64,000 bases of DNA, taken from Pseudomonas fluorescens. GTDB taxonomy: Bacteria > Pseudomonadota > Gammaproteobacteria > Pseudomonadales > Pseudomonadaceae. The notes beneath the pieces are model-generated. The model was not told where the DNA came from and ran no database searches. It was given only the letters and a program-made list of their open reading frames with translations. Where the stretch lies: assembly GCF_001708445.1 (NCBI RefSeq), contig NZ_CP015637.1, forward strand, positions 6,511,001 to 6,575,000, given 5' to 3'. Shown here one piece after another: positions 35,589-43,514 of this stretch. Position 1 is the stretch's first letter. Each line of letters starts with the position of its first letter. The position numbers and the translations under genes were made by a program.

Positions 35589-37397
35589 ATGAGCAAGAAA
35601 ATCTTCGTTACTGACACCATCCTGCGCGACGCTCACCAATCGTTGCTGGCGACCCGCATGCGCACCGACGACATGCTGCCGATCTGCGACAAGCTCGACA
35701 AAGTCGGCTACTGGTCCCTGGAAGTCTGGGGCGGCGCGACCTTCGATGCCTGTGTGCGCTTTTTGAAGGAAGACCCGTGGGAACGCCTGCGTAAACTGCG
35801 CGCCGCATTGCCTAACACGCGCCTGCAAATGCTGCTGCGTGGCCAGAACCTGCTGGGCTACCGCCACTACAGTGACGACGTGGTCAGGGCCTTCGTCGCC
35901 AAGGCTGCCGTGAATGGCATCGACGTGTTCCGCATCTTCGACGCCATGAATGACGTGCGTAACCTGCGCGTGGCCATTGAAGCGGTCAAGGCCGCCGGCA
36001 AGCATGCCCAGGGCACCATCGCCTATACCACCAGCCCGGTGCACACCATCGACGCCTTTGTGGCCCAGGCCAAGCAAATGGAAGCCATGGGCTGCGACTC
36101 GGTGGCGATCAAGGACATGGCCGGCCTGCTGACCCCGTACGCCACGGGCGAACTGGTCAAGGCGCTGAAAGCCGAGCAGAACCTGCCGGTGTTCATCCAC
36201 TCGCACGACACGGCGGGTTTGGCCGCGATGTGCCAACTCAAGGCCATCGAAAACGGTGCCGACCATATCGACACCGCGATCTCCAGCTTCGCCTGGGGCA
36301 CCAGCCACCCAGGTACCGAGTCGATGGTCGCCGCCCTTAAAGGCAGCGAGTTCGACACAGGGCTCGACCTGGAATTGCTGCAGGAAATTGGTTTGTACTT
36401 CTACGCGGTGCGCAAGAAGTACCACCAGTTTGAGAGCGAATTCACCGCCGTCGATACCCGCGTGCAAGTCAACCAGGTGCCGGGCGGGATGATTTCCAAC
36501 CTGGCCAACCAGCTCAAGGAGCAGGGCGCGCTCAACCGCATGGGGGAAGTGCTGGCTGAAATTCCTCGGGTGCGTGAGGACCTCGGCTTCCCGCCGTTGG
36601 TCACCCCGACTTCGCAGATCGTCGGCACCCAGGCGTTCTTCAACGTGCTAGCTGGCGAGCGCTACAAGACCATCACCAACGAAGTGAAGTTGTACCTGCA
36701 AGGCGGCTACGGCAAGGCGCCGGGCACGGTGAACGAGAAGTTGCGCCGCCAGGCCATCGGCAGCGAAGACGTGATCGACGTGCGCCCGGCCGATTTGCTC
36801 AAGCCGGAAATGACCAAGCTGCGCGGTGAAATCGGCACATTGGCCAAGTCTGAAGAAGACGTGCTGACCTACGCCATGTTCCCGGACATCGGTCGCAAAT
36901 TCCTCGAAGAGCGCGACGCCGGCACCCTCACCCCGGAAGTGCTGTTGCCGATCCCCGAAGCAGGCGGCGTGGCCCGTGCCGGTGGCGAAGGCGTACCGAC
37001 CGAGTTCGTCATCGACGTGCACGGCGAGAGCTACCGCGTGGACATCACCGGTGTTGGCGTGAAGGCTGAAGGCAAGCGCCATTTCTACCTGTCCATCGAC
37101 GGCATGCCTGAAGAAGTGGTGTTCGAACCGCTCAACGAGTTTGTCAGCGGCGGCAGCAGCAAGCGCAAGCAAGCCACCGAGCCGGGTCATGTGAGCACGG
37201 CGATGCCGGGCAATATCGTAGACGTGCTGGTCAAGGTTGGTGACGTGGTCAAGGCCGGCCAGGCCGTGTTGATTACCGAAGCCATGAAGATGGAAACCGA
37301 AGTGCAGGCTGCGATTGCCGGCAAGGTGGCTGCGGTTCACGTGACCAAGGGCGACCGGGTCAACCCGGGCGAAATCCTGATTGAAATCGAAGGCTGA
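35589..37397 (+). CDS. oadA: Pyruvate carboxylase subunit B (carboxyltransferase + biotinyl)
   Basis: From ATG 35589 the product has 602 residues, after GAGGAA; an earlier in-frame ATG (35574) overlaps the pycA stop and lacks a ribosome site. The carboxyltransferase barrel (about 1-300) has TDTILRDAHQSLLATRMRT, VEVWGGATFD-like LEVWGGATFDACVRF, and FIHSHDTAG with metal-binding His. The PYC_OADA domain follows (about 310-470). A C-terminal biotinyl domain carries AMKM with the biotin Lys at 567, 35 residues from the end as usual. It transfers CO2 from biotin to pyruvate, replenishing the TCA cycle. Despite the OadA name, no sodium-pump beta/gamma subunits are present. Confidence 0.93.
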   Translation: MSKKIFVTDTILRDAHQSLLATRMRTDDMLPICDKLDKVGYWSLEVWGGATFDACVRFLKEDPWERLRKLRAALPNTRLQMLLRGQNLLGYRHYSDDVVRAFVAKAAVNGIDVFRIFDAMNDVRNLRVAIEAVKAAGKHAQGTIAYTTSPVHTIDAFVAQAKQMEAMGCDSVAIKDMAGLLTPYATGELVKALKAEQNLPVFIHSHDTAGLAAMCQLKAIENGADHIDTAISSFAWGTSHPGTESMVAALKGSEFDTGLDLELLQEIGLYFYAVRKKYHQFESEFTAVDTRVQVNQVPGGMISNLANQLKEQGALNRMGEVLAEIPRVREDLGFPPLVTPTSQIVGTQAFFNVLAGERYKTITNEVKLYLQGGYGKAPGTVNEKLRRQAIGSEDVIDVRPADLLKPEMTKLRGEIGTLAKSEEDVLTYAMFPDIGRKFLEERDAGTLTPEVLLPIPEAGGVARAGGEGVPTEFVIDVHGESYRVDITGVGVKAEGKRHFYLSIDGMPEEVVFEPLNEFVSGGSSKRKQATEPGHVSTAMPGNIVDVLVKVGDVVKAGQAVLITEAMKMETEVQAAIAGKVAAVHVTKGDRVNPGEILIEIEG

Positions 37398-37429
37398 TCC
37401 CTAGCCTTCGACACTACCGCTTAATCCTC

Positions 37430-37456
37430 GGGGGGGCAGGTGCCCCCCTTTTTTTT
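37430..37456 (+). terminator. Terminator of the pyruvate carboxylase operon
   Basis: GGGGGGCA (37431-37438) pairs with TGCCCCCC (37441-37448) with a very tight loop, followed by eight T (37449-37456). It lies 33 bases after the oadA stop. Confidence 0.88.
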
Positions 37457-37472
37457 GTCCGCGATTTGGTAC

Positions 37473-38615
37473 TCAGGCGGTGGGATCATTGCGTTTGAAG
37501 GTGACGAAGACGCCGTCAGGGCGATAAGTCAGCGTAGGGACCAGGGTCTTCAAGTTGCTGGTGATGCCGGCGAACGGGCTTTCGACGTGCTTGGCGCTGA
37601 GGAGCTGCAAGGGTTGCGAGAGCAGCGCATCGTTTTCGTTTTCGACGTGGATAGCCAGCGTCGCCCCGCGCAGGTCGGCGGTGTTGCCAATGTTCGAGGG
37701 GGTATGGGTTTGGTCTGCGCCCAGCGTCAGGGCCAGCGTCGAGCCATGTTGCATGCGCAGGTCCTGCTCGACGTGGGTGGCTGGATCCAGCCGCAATGTT
37801 CCCGCGACCTCAAGGTTGGCCACGGTGCCGCCGGCGTAGGTGGCGTCAGGTTGGACGGTCATGGAACCGCCGATTTTGCTCTGGTTGACCAGGGTTGCAC
37901 CGCTGTAGACCGCACCTTGCTGATTGACCGGGACTTCACCTGTGAGGGTCCAGTTGCCAGAGCCCACCCACAGATGCTGCATCTGGCGGGCACCATCGAA
38001 TGTGCCGCCCCTGGCATCGTCCAGAATTACCTGGTTGGTGCCACTGCCCCCGTCAACCACGCCTTCGAAGCGCCCACCGCTGCGGACGATGAGCATATCG
38101 TTGCCGCCCCCCATGCTCAGCGCTACGCCATGGTTGCCAATGATCAAGCCGGCGTTGACCACTTCATCATCCTGGTCGCCGTCCAGCCTTACCCCGGCGC
38201 CATTCTTGCCGGTGATGCTGCCGTGGTTTTCGAGCCACACCGGTGCCAGGCCGGTGCTGGTGAAGCCGTTGCGCTCGCCAACGGTTTTGGCCGTCGCGCT
38301 GTTGATAATCTCGATGCCGCGCAACGAGGTTGCAGTGCCGGCTGGAGCACTAGGGATAAGCAGCCTGGCGGCGTTGTCGATGTCCAGGCCATTGCCATTG
38401 TTGAGTGTGATGGTTGCCGAGCTGAACCGGGCGTCGGGCTTGATCGCAGGTTGATCGTTGAGCGCAGCGGCGATGTCTGTGCGGCCGGCCGGCTTGTCCT
38501 GGCGGGTACCTGCGGCGGTGCCAGGCGGCGTCTGCGATATGGATTGCGCCAGTGTGTGTATGCCATACCCCATCAGGGCACCGACGGAAGGGATGTACGG
38601 GAAGATCGACGACAT
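37473..38615 (-). CDS. Autotransporter passenger-like beta-helix protein without barrel
   Basis: The product has 380 residues. After a hydrophobic N-terminus (about 4-27, IFPYIPSVGALMGYGIHTLAQ), which is only a weak signal peptide, the protein is made of short Gly/Asn/Asp-rich strands. Examples are NNGNGLDIDNAARLLI, ENHGSITGKNGAGVRLDG, MGGGNDMLIVRSGGRFEG, VDGGSGTNQVILDDA and VANLEVAGTLRLDP, typical of pertactin-like beta-helix passengers. It ends at TLTYRPDGVFVTFKRNDPTA, which is where the linker and beta-barrel normally begin in an autotransporter. The barrel instead lies in the gene just upstream (38725-40026), 109 bases away, so the pair may be a split autotransporter. Surface exposure is inferred. 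Confidence 0.7.
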   Translation of the reverse strand: MSSIFPYIPSVGALMGYGIHTLAQSISQTPPGTAAGTRQDKPAGRTDIAAALNDQPAIKPDARFSSATITLNNGNGLDIDNAARLLIPSAPAGTATSLRGIEIINSATAKTVGERNGFTSTGLAPVWLENHGSITGKNGAGVRLDGDQDDEVVNAGLIIGNHGVALSMGGGNDMLIVRSGGRFEGVVDGGSGTNQVILDDARGGTFDGARQMQHLWVGSGNWTLTGEVPVNQQGAVYSGATLVNQSKIGGSMTVQPDATYAGGTVANLEVAGTLRLDPATHVEQDLRMQHGSTLALTLGADQTHTPSNIGNTADLRGATLAIHVENENDALLSQPLQLLSAKHVESPFAGITSNLKTLVPTLTYRPDGVFVTFKRNDPTA

Positions 38616-38724
38616 AATTTCCGGCCTCGCAAGTGTAGGAGACCGGAATGTAGCCAGTAACGTAGCCGGCGGCTGTCAGGCCTGATAACAACGCTATGAG
38701 GGAATGTTCCTCGGTTTCATGAGG

Positions 38725-40026
38725 TTAAAACCTCATTTGCCATTGCCCCATCAGGCCCTGGCTGTGGCTGTTGGTGCCCGCTTCCCCCTGGTAGGCCAGG
38801 CCGACGGTGTGTTGCGGCGACAGCGCGAGGTCCAGCCCGGCCTGCCAGTTCAGGCTGTTGCGGTCCAGGGAAGCGCCGACCAGGGTGAAGTCGTCAATCG
38901 CGAACGGCATGTAGCGGTAGGACTGGCGGACGCGGCTGTCGACCTTGCCATAGAGGCGTTTCCAATCGGCGCTGATATGGGGGATGAGCCTGACCTGGTT
39001 ATCGAACCGATACTGGCTCGCCAGGCGCAGGCCCAGGGTGCTGTTCAGGTTTTGCTGGGTTTGTGAGCCAACGATCAGTGCCGCCAGGCCACCTTTTTCC
39101 TGGAACCGGTCGCGGTGATAGCGTTGATAACCAAGGCCGCCGAAGGGCTCGATACTCAAGTCCGCGCTGCCCAACTGATAGCCCACTTCCGAGAACAGGG
39201 TTTGGCTCTGGGCTTTGTAGTCGCCCTTGAGTTGCTGTTTGTTATCGAGCAACTGGACGCTGCGTTTGTTCTGCCCGGCGTGGCGGCTATAGATCGCCCC
39301 CAGGCGCAGGCCCAGCGGGCCGTCCTGGTGCACGGCATAACCGCCCAGGTGCCAACTGTCCAGGTCGGCGGAAAAACGCTGGGCGTCGAGGCGGCTGGTG
39401 GATTTTGCGCCCATTACGCCGATCCGCCAGGCGTGGTCCAGTGCCCAGTCGGCGCCTGTCAGCAGGCCTCGGTTGGCGTACTTCAGGCCCGCACTGCCGC
39501 CTTGTTTGTCGAGGCGGCCGTCTTGGCCCAGTCCCTGTACCCAGACATGAGCGTCGTCATTGGTGGGCAGGGCGCGCAGGGTCGACAGCAATTGGCTGCC
39601 CAGTTGCTGTGTGATGTTCTGGGTCGCCGCCGCCAGGTTGGCATTCTGGCTGCCGGCCAATTGTTCAAGGGCCGCACCGACCCCTCCGGGCTGCTGCATC
39701 AATGCCTCATTGAAGCGTTCCAACTCTTTGATCTGCTCTGAGGTCAGCTCGCCGGATTCCAGTAACCGAATCAAGGCAGGCTCCAGCACCTGGGCCACCC
39801 GTAGGCCATTGAGGGTCGTGGCTTGGCGAGTCAGGTAGCCGTCGAGGGGAGTGGCTTGCTCGATCGGGGCCGACATCCATTCGTCGTAATCGTCATAGTC
39901 GTCGTAGTCAGGCACAAGCAGTTCGAACTGATAAGGTGTGCCTGTTTGCGCCTGGGCGAGGGGAGCGCTGGCAATACCAATGGCGAGGATGACCGCACGC
40001 GTGAGTTTCTGGAGTGTAAAGGGCAT
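38725..40026 (-). CDS. Autotransporter beta-barrel domain protein without passenger
   Basis: The product has 433 residues, starting at ATG 40026 after AGGA. The signal peptide is 1-26 (ILAIGIASAPLAQAQ). An acidic Asp/Tyr repeat (DYDDYDDYDEW, 40-50) and a helical linker (about 65-150, LNGLRVAQVLEPALIRLLESG) come next. A barrel follows from about 155, with HVWVQGLGQDGRLDKQG, alternating aromatic strands and the terminal beta-signal GQWQMRF ending in Phe. This matches the translocator unit of type Va autotransporters in the outer membrane, but there is no passenger region between signal and linker. The passenger-like gene lies downstream on the same strand. Confidence 0.82.
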   Translation of the reverse strand: MPFTLQKLTRAVILAIGIASAPLAQAQTGTPYQFELLVPDYDDYDDYDEWMSAPIEQATPLDGYLTRQATTLNGLRVAQVLEPALIRLLESGELTSEQIKELERFNEALMQQPGGVGAALEQLAGSQNANLAAATQNITQQLGSQLLSTLRALPTNDDAHVWVQGLGQDGRLDKQGGSAGLKYANRGLLTGADWALDHAWRIGVMGAKSTSRLDAQRFSADLDSWHLGGYAVHQDGPLGLRLGAIYSRHAGQNKRSVQLLDNKQQLKGDYKAQSQTLFSEVGYQLGSADLSIEPFGGLGYQRYHRDRFQEKGGLAALIVGSQTQQNLNSTLGLRLASQYRFDNQVRLIPHISADWKRLYGKVDSRVRQSYRYMPFAIDDFTLVGASLDRNSLNWQAGLDLALSPQHTVGLAYQGEAGTNSHSQGLMGQWQMRF

Positions 40027-40188
40027 GAATTCCTGACCTCTGATAAGTGAGGCCGGGAATTTAGCGAGATGGCGGGGCGATAACTGTCAGGCCATCGACC
40101 GCTGGTTTGCGGGAGTTGTCTCTAGTTCAGGGCGATTAAAAACGGATCTGTTTTGACCGAACGATGGTGTACGGGACCTTGATAGATA

Positions 40189-40327
40189 TGCATTTTAATG
40201 CAGCTAAGGGTCCAACTTTAGCGCTTTGATTGCATTATATTGCGCTTCGTCTGCTGCTACAGTCAGATTTATGCACTATGTTGCGTTTATCAGGCCGGTC
40301 AATTACCTCGAGGTGCATTTAGTTGCG
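40189..40327 (+). promoter_or_regulatory. Four phased 14-bp operator-like repeats before the HipN-HTH pair
   Basis: TGCA-N6-TGC(A/G) elements occur at 40189-40202 (TGCATTTTAATGCA), 40231-40244 (TGCATTATATTGCG), 40272-40285 (TGCACTATGTTGCG) and 40314-40327 (TGCATTTAGTTGCG). Start-to-start distances are 42, 41 and 42 bases, four helical turns, so all sites face the same side of the DNA. The last one abuts the ATG at 40329. The 296-base gap 40027-40322 is otherwise empty and unusually AT-rich. The likely ligand is the HipB-like protein encoded downstream. Confidence 0.8.
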
Positions 40328-40328
40328 T

Positions 40329-40574
40329 ATGGACAATGCCTACAGGCTTACCTTGCAGATATTCGATGCCGGTCATTGGCAGGATGCGATGACGCTAGAG
40401 TTTTCCGAGCCTGATAAAGGTTTTGCAAGCCCCTGCCGTTTTGGCTACGAGTCCACCTACCTGGTCGATCACCTGGACGAGATGGATACCCTTTTTGCCA
40501 AGGCGGTGAGTGTAAGGGTGCCATTGAACTGGTCACAGGAGACACCCAAGCACGCGCCGGCCTTTCTCCAATGA
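40329..40574 (+). CDS. Stand-alone HipA N-terminal domain (HipS-like)
   Basis: From ATG 40329 the product has 81 residues; TTG 40323 in frame is the alternative, and neither has a ribosome site, so translation may be leaderless or weak. The sequence DNAYRLTLQIFDAGHWQDAM, FGYESTYLVDHLDEMD and AVSVRVPLNW...APAFL matches the start of HipA-family toxins up to the N-terminal subdomain. There the protein stops, with no kinase domain in this frame or in the following sequence. In tripartite HipBST systems a separate HipS with this fold is the antitoxin to the kinase HipT. Here hipT is absent and the HTH gene overlaps the stop by 4 bases. Confidence 0.7.
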   Translation: MDNAYRLTLQIFDAGHWQDAMTLEFSEPDKGFASPCRFGYESTYLVDHLDEMDTLFAKAVSVRVPLNWSQETPKHAPAFLQ

Positions 40575-40852
40575 GTCTCTCGCTCAGTCAGCGTGCACAA
40601 GTGATTGAAAGCATCGAGCAGGGCTTGTCTGACGGTTCGCTCGAAATAGGCGACGCCGTACGCCGCCTGCGTACCGAAGTCACAGGCCTGCACCAGAGCC
40701 AGTTCGCGCAGATGTGCAAGATATCCGTGCGTACCCTGGTGCATATCGAGCATGGCGAAGGCAATCAAACCTTGAAATCGCTGAACGCCGTGTTCCGCCC
40801 CTTTGGTTTGCAGATGGGCGTGGTCAAGGTGCGTCGCAAAAGGGATGACTAG
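40571..40852 (+). CDS. HipB-like Xre-family repressor
   Basis: The product has 93 residues. A helix-turn-helix (about 38-85) contains LHQSQFAQMCKISVRTLVHIEHGEGNQTLKSLNAVFRPFG, the pattern of HipB-type antitoxin/repressors, preceded by a helical extension rich in Glu/Arg. ATG 40571 overlaps the HipA-N stop (ATGA), so the two are translated together, in the order HipA-N then HTH, the reverse of canonical hipBA. It probably binds the four repeats at 40189-40327. It ends 4 bases into the convergent permease gene. Confidence 0.78.
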   Translation: MSLSLSQRAQVIESIEQGLSDGSLEIGDAVRRLRTEVTGLHQSQFAQMCKISVRTLVHIEHGEGNQTLKSLNAVFRPFGLQMGVVKVRRKRDD

Positions 40853-41679
40853 GTCCGTCGTACGTAGCCCTTGCCGTAATGCCGCTCCATGCGCGCCTGG
40901 ATCAGCTCCAGCCCGAGGGACATCACCCAATAGATGATCGCTGCAGTGGTGAGCATCTCGATGTAGCGATAGCTGGAGCGACCATAGGATTGGGCCAGGA
41001 ACATCACTTCCCATACCCCCATCACTGAGATCAGGGACGAGTCCTTGAGCATCGAGATAAATTGGTTGGTGGCAGGGGGAATGATCGTGCGCATGGCCTG
41101 GGGCAGGGTGACATGCCAGAAGATCGCACTGTCGCGCATGCCCAGGGCCAGGGCTGCTTCCCGTTGGCCATGGGGTACTCCGAGGATGCCGGCGCGGAAA
41201 ATCTCGCTCAGGTAGGCGCCATAGTTCAGCGACAGCGCGATGATCCCGGCGACGATGGCGCCCGGTACCAGGCCCAGTTGCGGCAGTCCCAGATAGATCA
41301 GCAGGATCTGGATCAGCAACGGCGTACCCCGAAAGAAGGAGGCGTAAAAACTCGCAATGCCAAAGGCCACGGCGCTTTTCGACAGACGCCCCAGCGCAGT
41401 GATGAAACCCAGTATCGATGATGCCACGATCGAGCACAGGCACAGGAATACCGTCAGCGCCGCGCCTTGCAGAAAACCGTTGGGCGCCAGGTGCACGCCC
41501 ACCAGGTTGGGCAGCTTGTCGAGGATGATCGAGAACTTCAGGTCAAAGCTCAGGAAGAAACTGGCGAACAGGCAAAACAGCGCGGCCCAGGTCAGGTACA
41601 GGCGCGTACGAAAACCCAGGAGTCGCTGGCGTCGCGACTCGGTCACGGGTGGCTTGGGAGGAGTGGGGAACGCGGTCAT
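40849..41679 (-). CDS. Amino-acid ABC transporter permease (HisM/GlnP family)
   Basis: From ATG 41679 the product has 276 residues; this start overlaps the stop of the upstream binding protein (ATGA), and a start at 41703 would run 8 residues into it. About five membrane helices are seen, with the EAA-type loop YLSEIFRAGILGVPHGQREAALALGM near 150-175. It forms the inner-membrane channel of a polar amino-acid importer. Only one permease is present and no ATPase gene follows, so an ATPase must come from elsewhere or the permease acts as a homodimer with a shared subunit. Confidence 0.88.
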   Translation of the reverse strand: MTAFPTPPKPPVTESRRQRLLGFRTRLYLTWAALFCLFASFFLSFDLKFSIILDKLPNLVGVHLAPNGFLQGAALTVFLCLCSIVASSILGFITALGRLSKSAVAFGIASFYASFFRGTPLLIQILLIYLGLPQLGLVPGAIVAGIIALSLNYGAYLSEIFRAGILGVPHGQREAALALGMRDSAIFWHVTLPQAMRTIIPPATNQFISMLKDSSLISVMGVWEVMFLAQSYGRSSYRYIEMLTTAAIIYWVMSLGLELIQARMERHYGKGYVRRT

Positions 41680-42506
41680 TGGCTGATGTCGGCGCCAATC
41701 CATTTCTTCGACAGCTGGCTCAAGGTGCCGTCCTGCTTCAACTGCGCAAAGACCTCACGCACTTTGGCGTCCCACTGCGGGTCGCCTTTTTCGATGGACA
41801 CCGAGTTGGGTTCGGCGTACAGCGGTTCGCCGGCAAGCTTGAAGCGTTTGTCCTGGTTCAGGCGTGGTTGGGCGGTGACCAGGTTGGTCAGGATGGCGTC
41901 CAGGCGTACGCCGGCGCCCAGGCCCAGGTCCTGGAAGGCCACGTTATCGGTATCGTACGGGGCGATCTGGACGTTCTCGAAGGGGTACTGCAGTTGCGTG
42001 TCTTCGGCGCCTTCGATCACCAGGTTTTTGTTCAGGTAGCTTTCGTAACTGGAGGCGCTGGTGAGGCCGACTTTTTTGCCGCTCAAGTCCTTGGCGCCGT
42101 GGATGCGCTCATCCTGGGCGTTGACCACGATCACCGCAGGCGAGGCGTAGTACTCCACCGGGAAGTCGAACACTTCGGCGCGGGCCTTGCTCGGGGTCAT
42201 CGAGCAGATGCAAATGTCATAGCGCCCGCTCCAGCGGCCGGCGGCAATGACGTCCCAGGAAGGGGTTTCCAGGCGCAGTTTCACGCCCAGTTTTTGCGCC
42301 ACGGCCTTCGCCACATCGACGTCAAAACCATCGAGTTGGTTTTGTTCGTTGAGGAACGAGAAAGGCGGGTAGCTTTCCATCAGCACCCCCACCAGTTCTT
42401 TCTTCTGTTCAACCCGGTCCAGAGTCGCACCGCCGAAGGCTTGGGTGGAGGCAGCCAGAATCGTTAGGCCCAAGGCCAGGAGCGGTTTTAGTTTCAAGGG
42501 CGACAC
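41676..42506 (-). CDS. Amino-acid ABC transporter substrate-binding protein (family 3)
   Basis: The product has 276 residues from GTG 42506; TTG 42497, 7 bases after AGGTG, is a better-spaced alternative (273 residues). The signal peptide ends near ASTQAFG. The mature part has family 3 features: LVGVLMESYPPFSFLNEQNQLDGFDVDVAKAVAQKLG at the N-terminus and KTVGLT-like GKKVGLTSASSYESYL in the middle. It captures a polar amino acid in the periplasm. It is divergent from the homocysteine S-methyltransferase gene, so S-methylmethionine or a related sulfur amino acid is a possible substrate (inference). Confidence 0.87.
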   Translation of the reverse strand: MSPLKLKPLLALGLTILAASTQAFGGATLDRVEQKKELVGVLMESYPPFSFLNEQNQLDGFDVDVAKAVAQKLGVKLRLETPSWDVIAAGRWSGRYDICICSMTPSKARAEVFDFPVEYYASPAVIVVNAQDERIHGAKDLSGKKVGLTSASSYESYLNKNLVIEGAEDTQLQYPFENVQIAPYDTDNVAFQDLGLGAGVRLDAILTNLVTAQPRLNQDKRFKLAGEPLYAEPNSVSIEKGDPQWDAKVREVFAQLKQDGTLSQLSKKWIGADISQ

Positions 42507-42610
42507 CTAAATAAAAAAGAGGTTGTGATGAACCGAAGTGTACGTATTAAATAGTTATAAGAACGACTCTCATAGTGAGTTATTTTCATAAGCTTATGAG
42601 TAAAAAGCAT

Positions 42611-43510
42611 ATGCCCGCAACACGCACAGTAATTCTCGATGGTGGCATGGGCCGCGAACTGCAACGCCGAGGCGCGCCGTTTCGGCAGCCGGAGTGGTCA
42701 GCGCTGGCGTTGAGTGAAGCTCCCCAGGCCGTGGAGGCGGTGCATGCGGCTTACATCCAGAGCGGCGCCAATGTGATCACCAGCAACAGCTACGCCGTTG
42801 TGCCGTTTCATATCGGCGAAGCCCGGTTTGCCGCCGAGGGCCAGGCCCTGGCGGCGCTGGCAGGTGAGTTGGCGCGGCGCGCGGTGGAGGCTTCCGGCCA
42901 GGCCGTACGCGTGGCAGGCTCATTGCCGCCGCTGTTTGGTTCTTATCGGCCAGACCTGTTTGAGGCCGACCGAGTCAACGAGTTGCTGACACCACTGGTG
43001 CAGGGCCTGGCCCCCCACGTCGACCTGTGGCTGGCGGAAACCCAGAGTTCGATCGTCGAGGCGCAGGCCATCCATGCCGGCCTGCCGCGGGATGGGAAAC
43101 CGTTCTGGCTGTCATTTACCTTGAAGGATGAAGACACCGACGAAGTCCCGCGCCTGCGCTCCGGCGAACCGGTGGTAGACGCGGCCGAAGCGGCGGCACA
43201 ACTGGGGGTGGAGGTCCTGCTGTTCAATTGCAGCCAACCTGAAGTGATTGGCGCGGCGATCGATGCGGCGCGCCAGACCTTCGAACGCTTGGGCGTGGCG
43301 ATCCAGATCGGCGCCTACGCCAATGCGTTCCCGCCGCAACCCAAGGAGGCCACGGCCAACGACGGCCTCGACCCGCTGCGTGATGATCTCGACCCGCCCG
43401 GCTACCTGCACTGGGCCGCCGACTGGCAGGCGCGCGGCGCCAGCCACCTGGGCGGTTGCTGCGGGATCGGGCCGGAGCATATTGCGGTGTTGGCCCAGAA
43501 GCTGGCTTAA
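42611..43510 (+). CDS. Homocysteine S-methyltransferase
   Basis: From ATG 42611 the product has 299 residues; in-frame ATGs at 42575 and 42596 are possible and no start has a clear ribosome site. Methyltransferase barrel motifs are present: VILDGGMGRELQRRG, YIQSGANVITSNSYAV, LFNCSQPEV and the C-terminal GGCCGIGPEHI, where three Cys (one in NCS, two in GGCC) bind zinc. It methylates homocysteine to methionine from S-methylmethionine or SAM, like MmuM/YagD. It is divergent from an amino-acid ABC transporter and ended by the terminator at 43521-43550. Confidence 0.9.
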   Translation: MPATRTVILDGGMGRELQRRGAPFRQPEWSALALSEAPQAVEAVHAAYIQSGANVITSNSYAVVPFHIGEARFAAEGQALAALAGELARRAVEASGQAVRVAGSLPPLFGSYRPDLFEADRVNELLTPLVQGLAPHVDLWLAETQSSIVEAQAIHAGLPRDGKPFWLSFTLKDEDTDEVPRLRSGEPVVDAAEAAAQLGVEVLLFNCSQPEVIGAAIDAARQTFERLGVAIQIGAYANAFPPQPKEATANDGLDPLRDDLDPPGYLHWAADWQARGASHLGGCCGIGPEHIAVLAQKLA

Positions 43511-43514
43511 CCGT

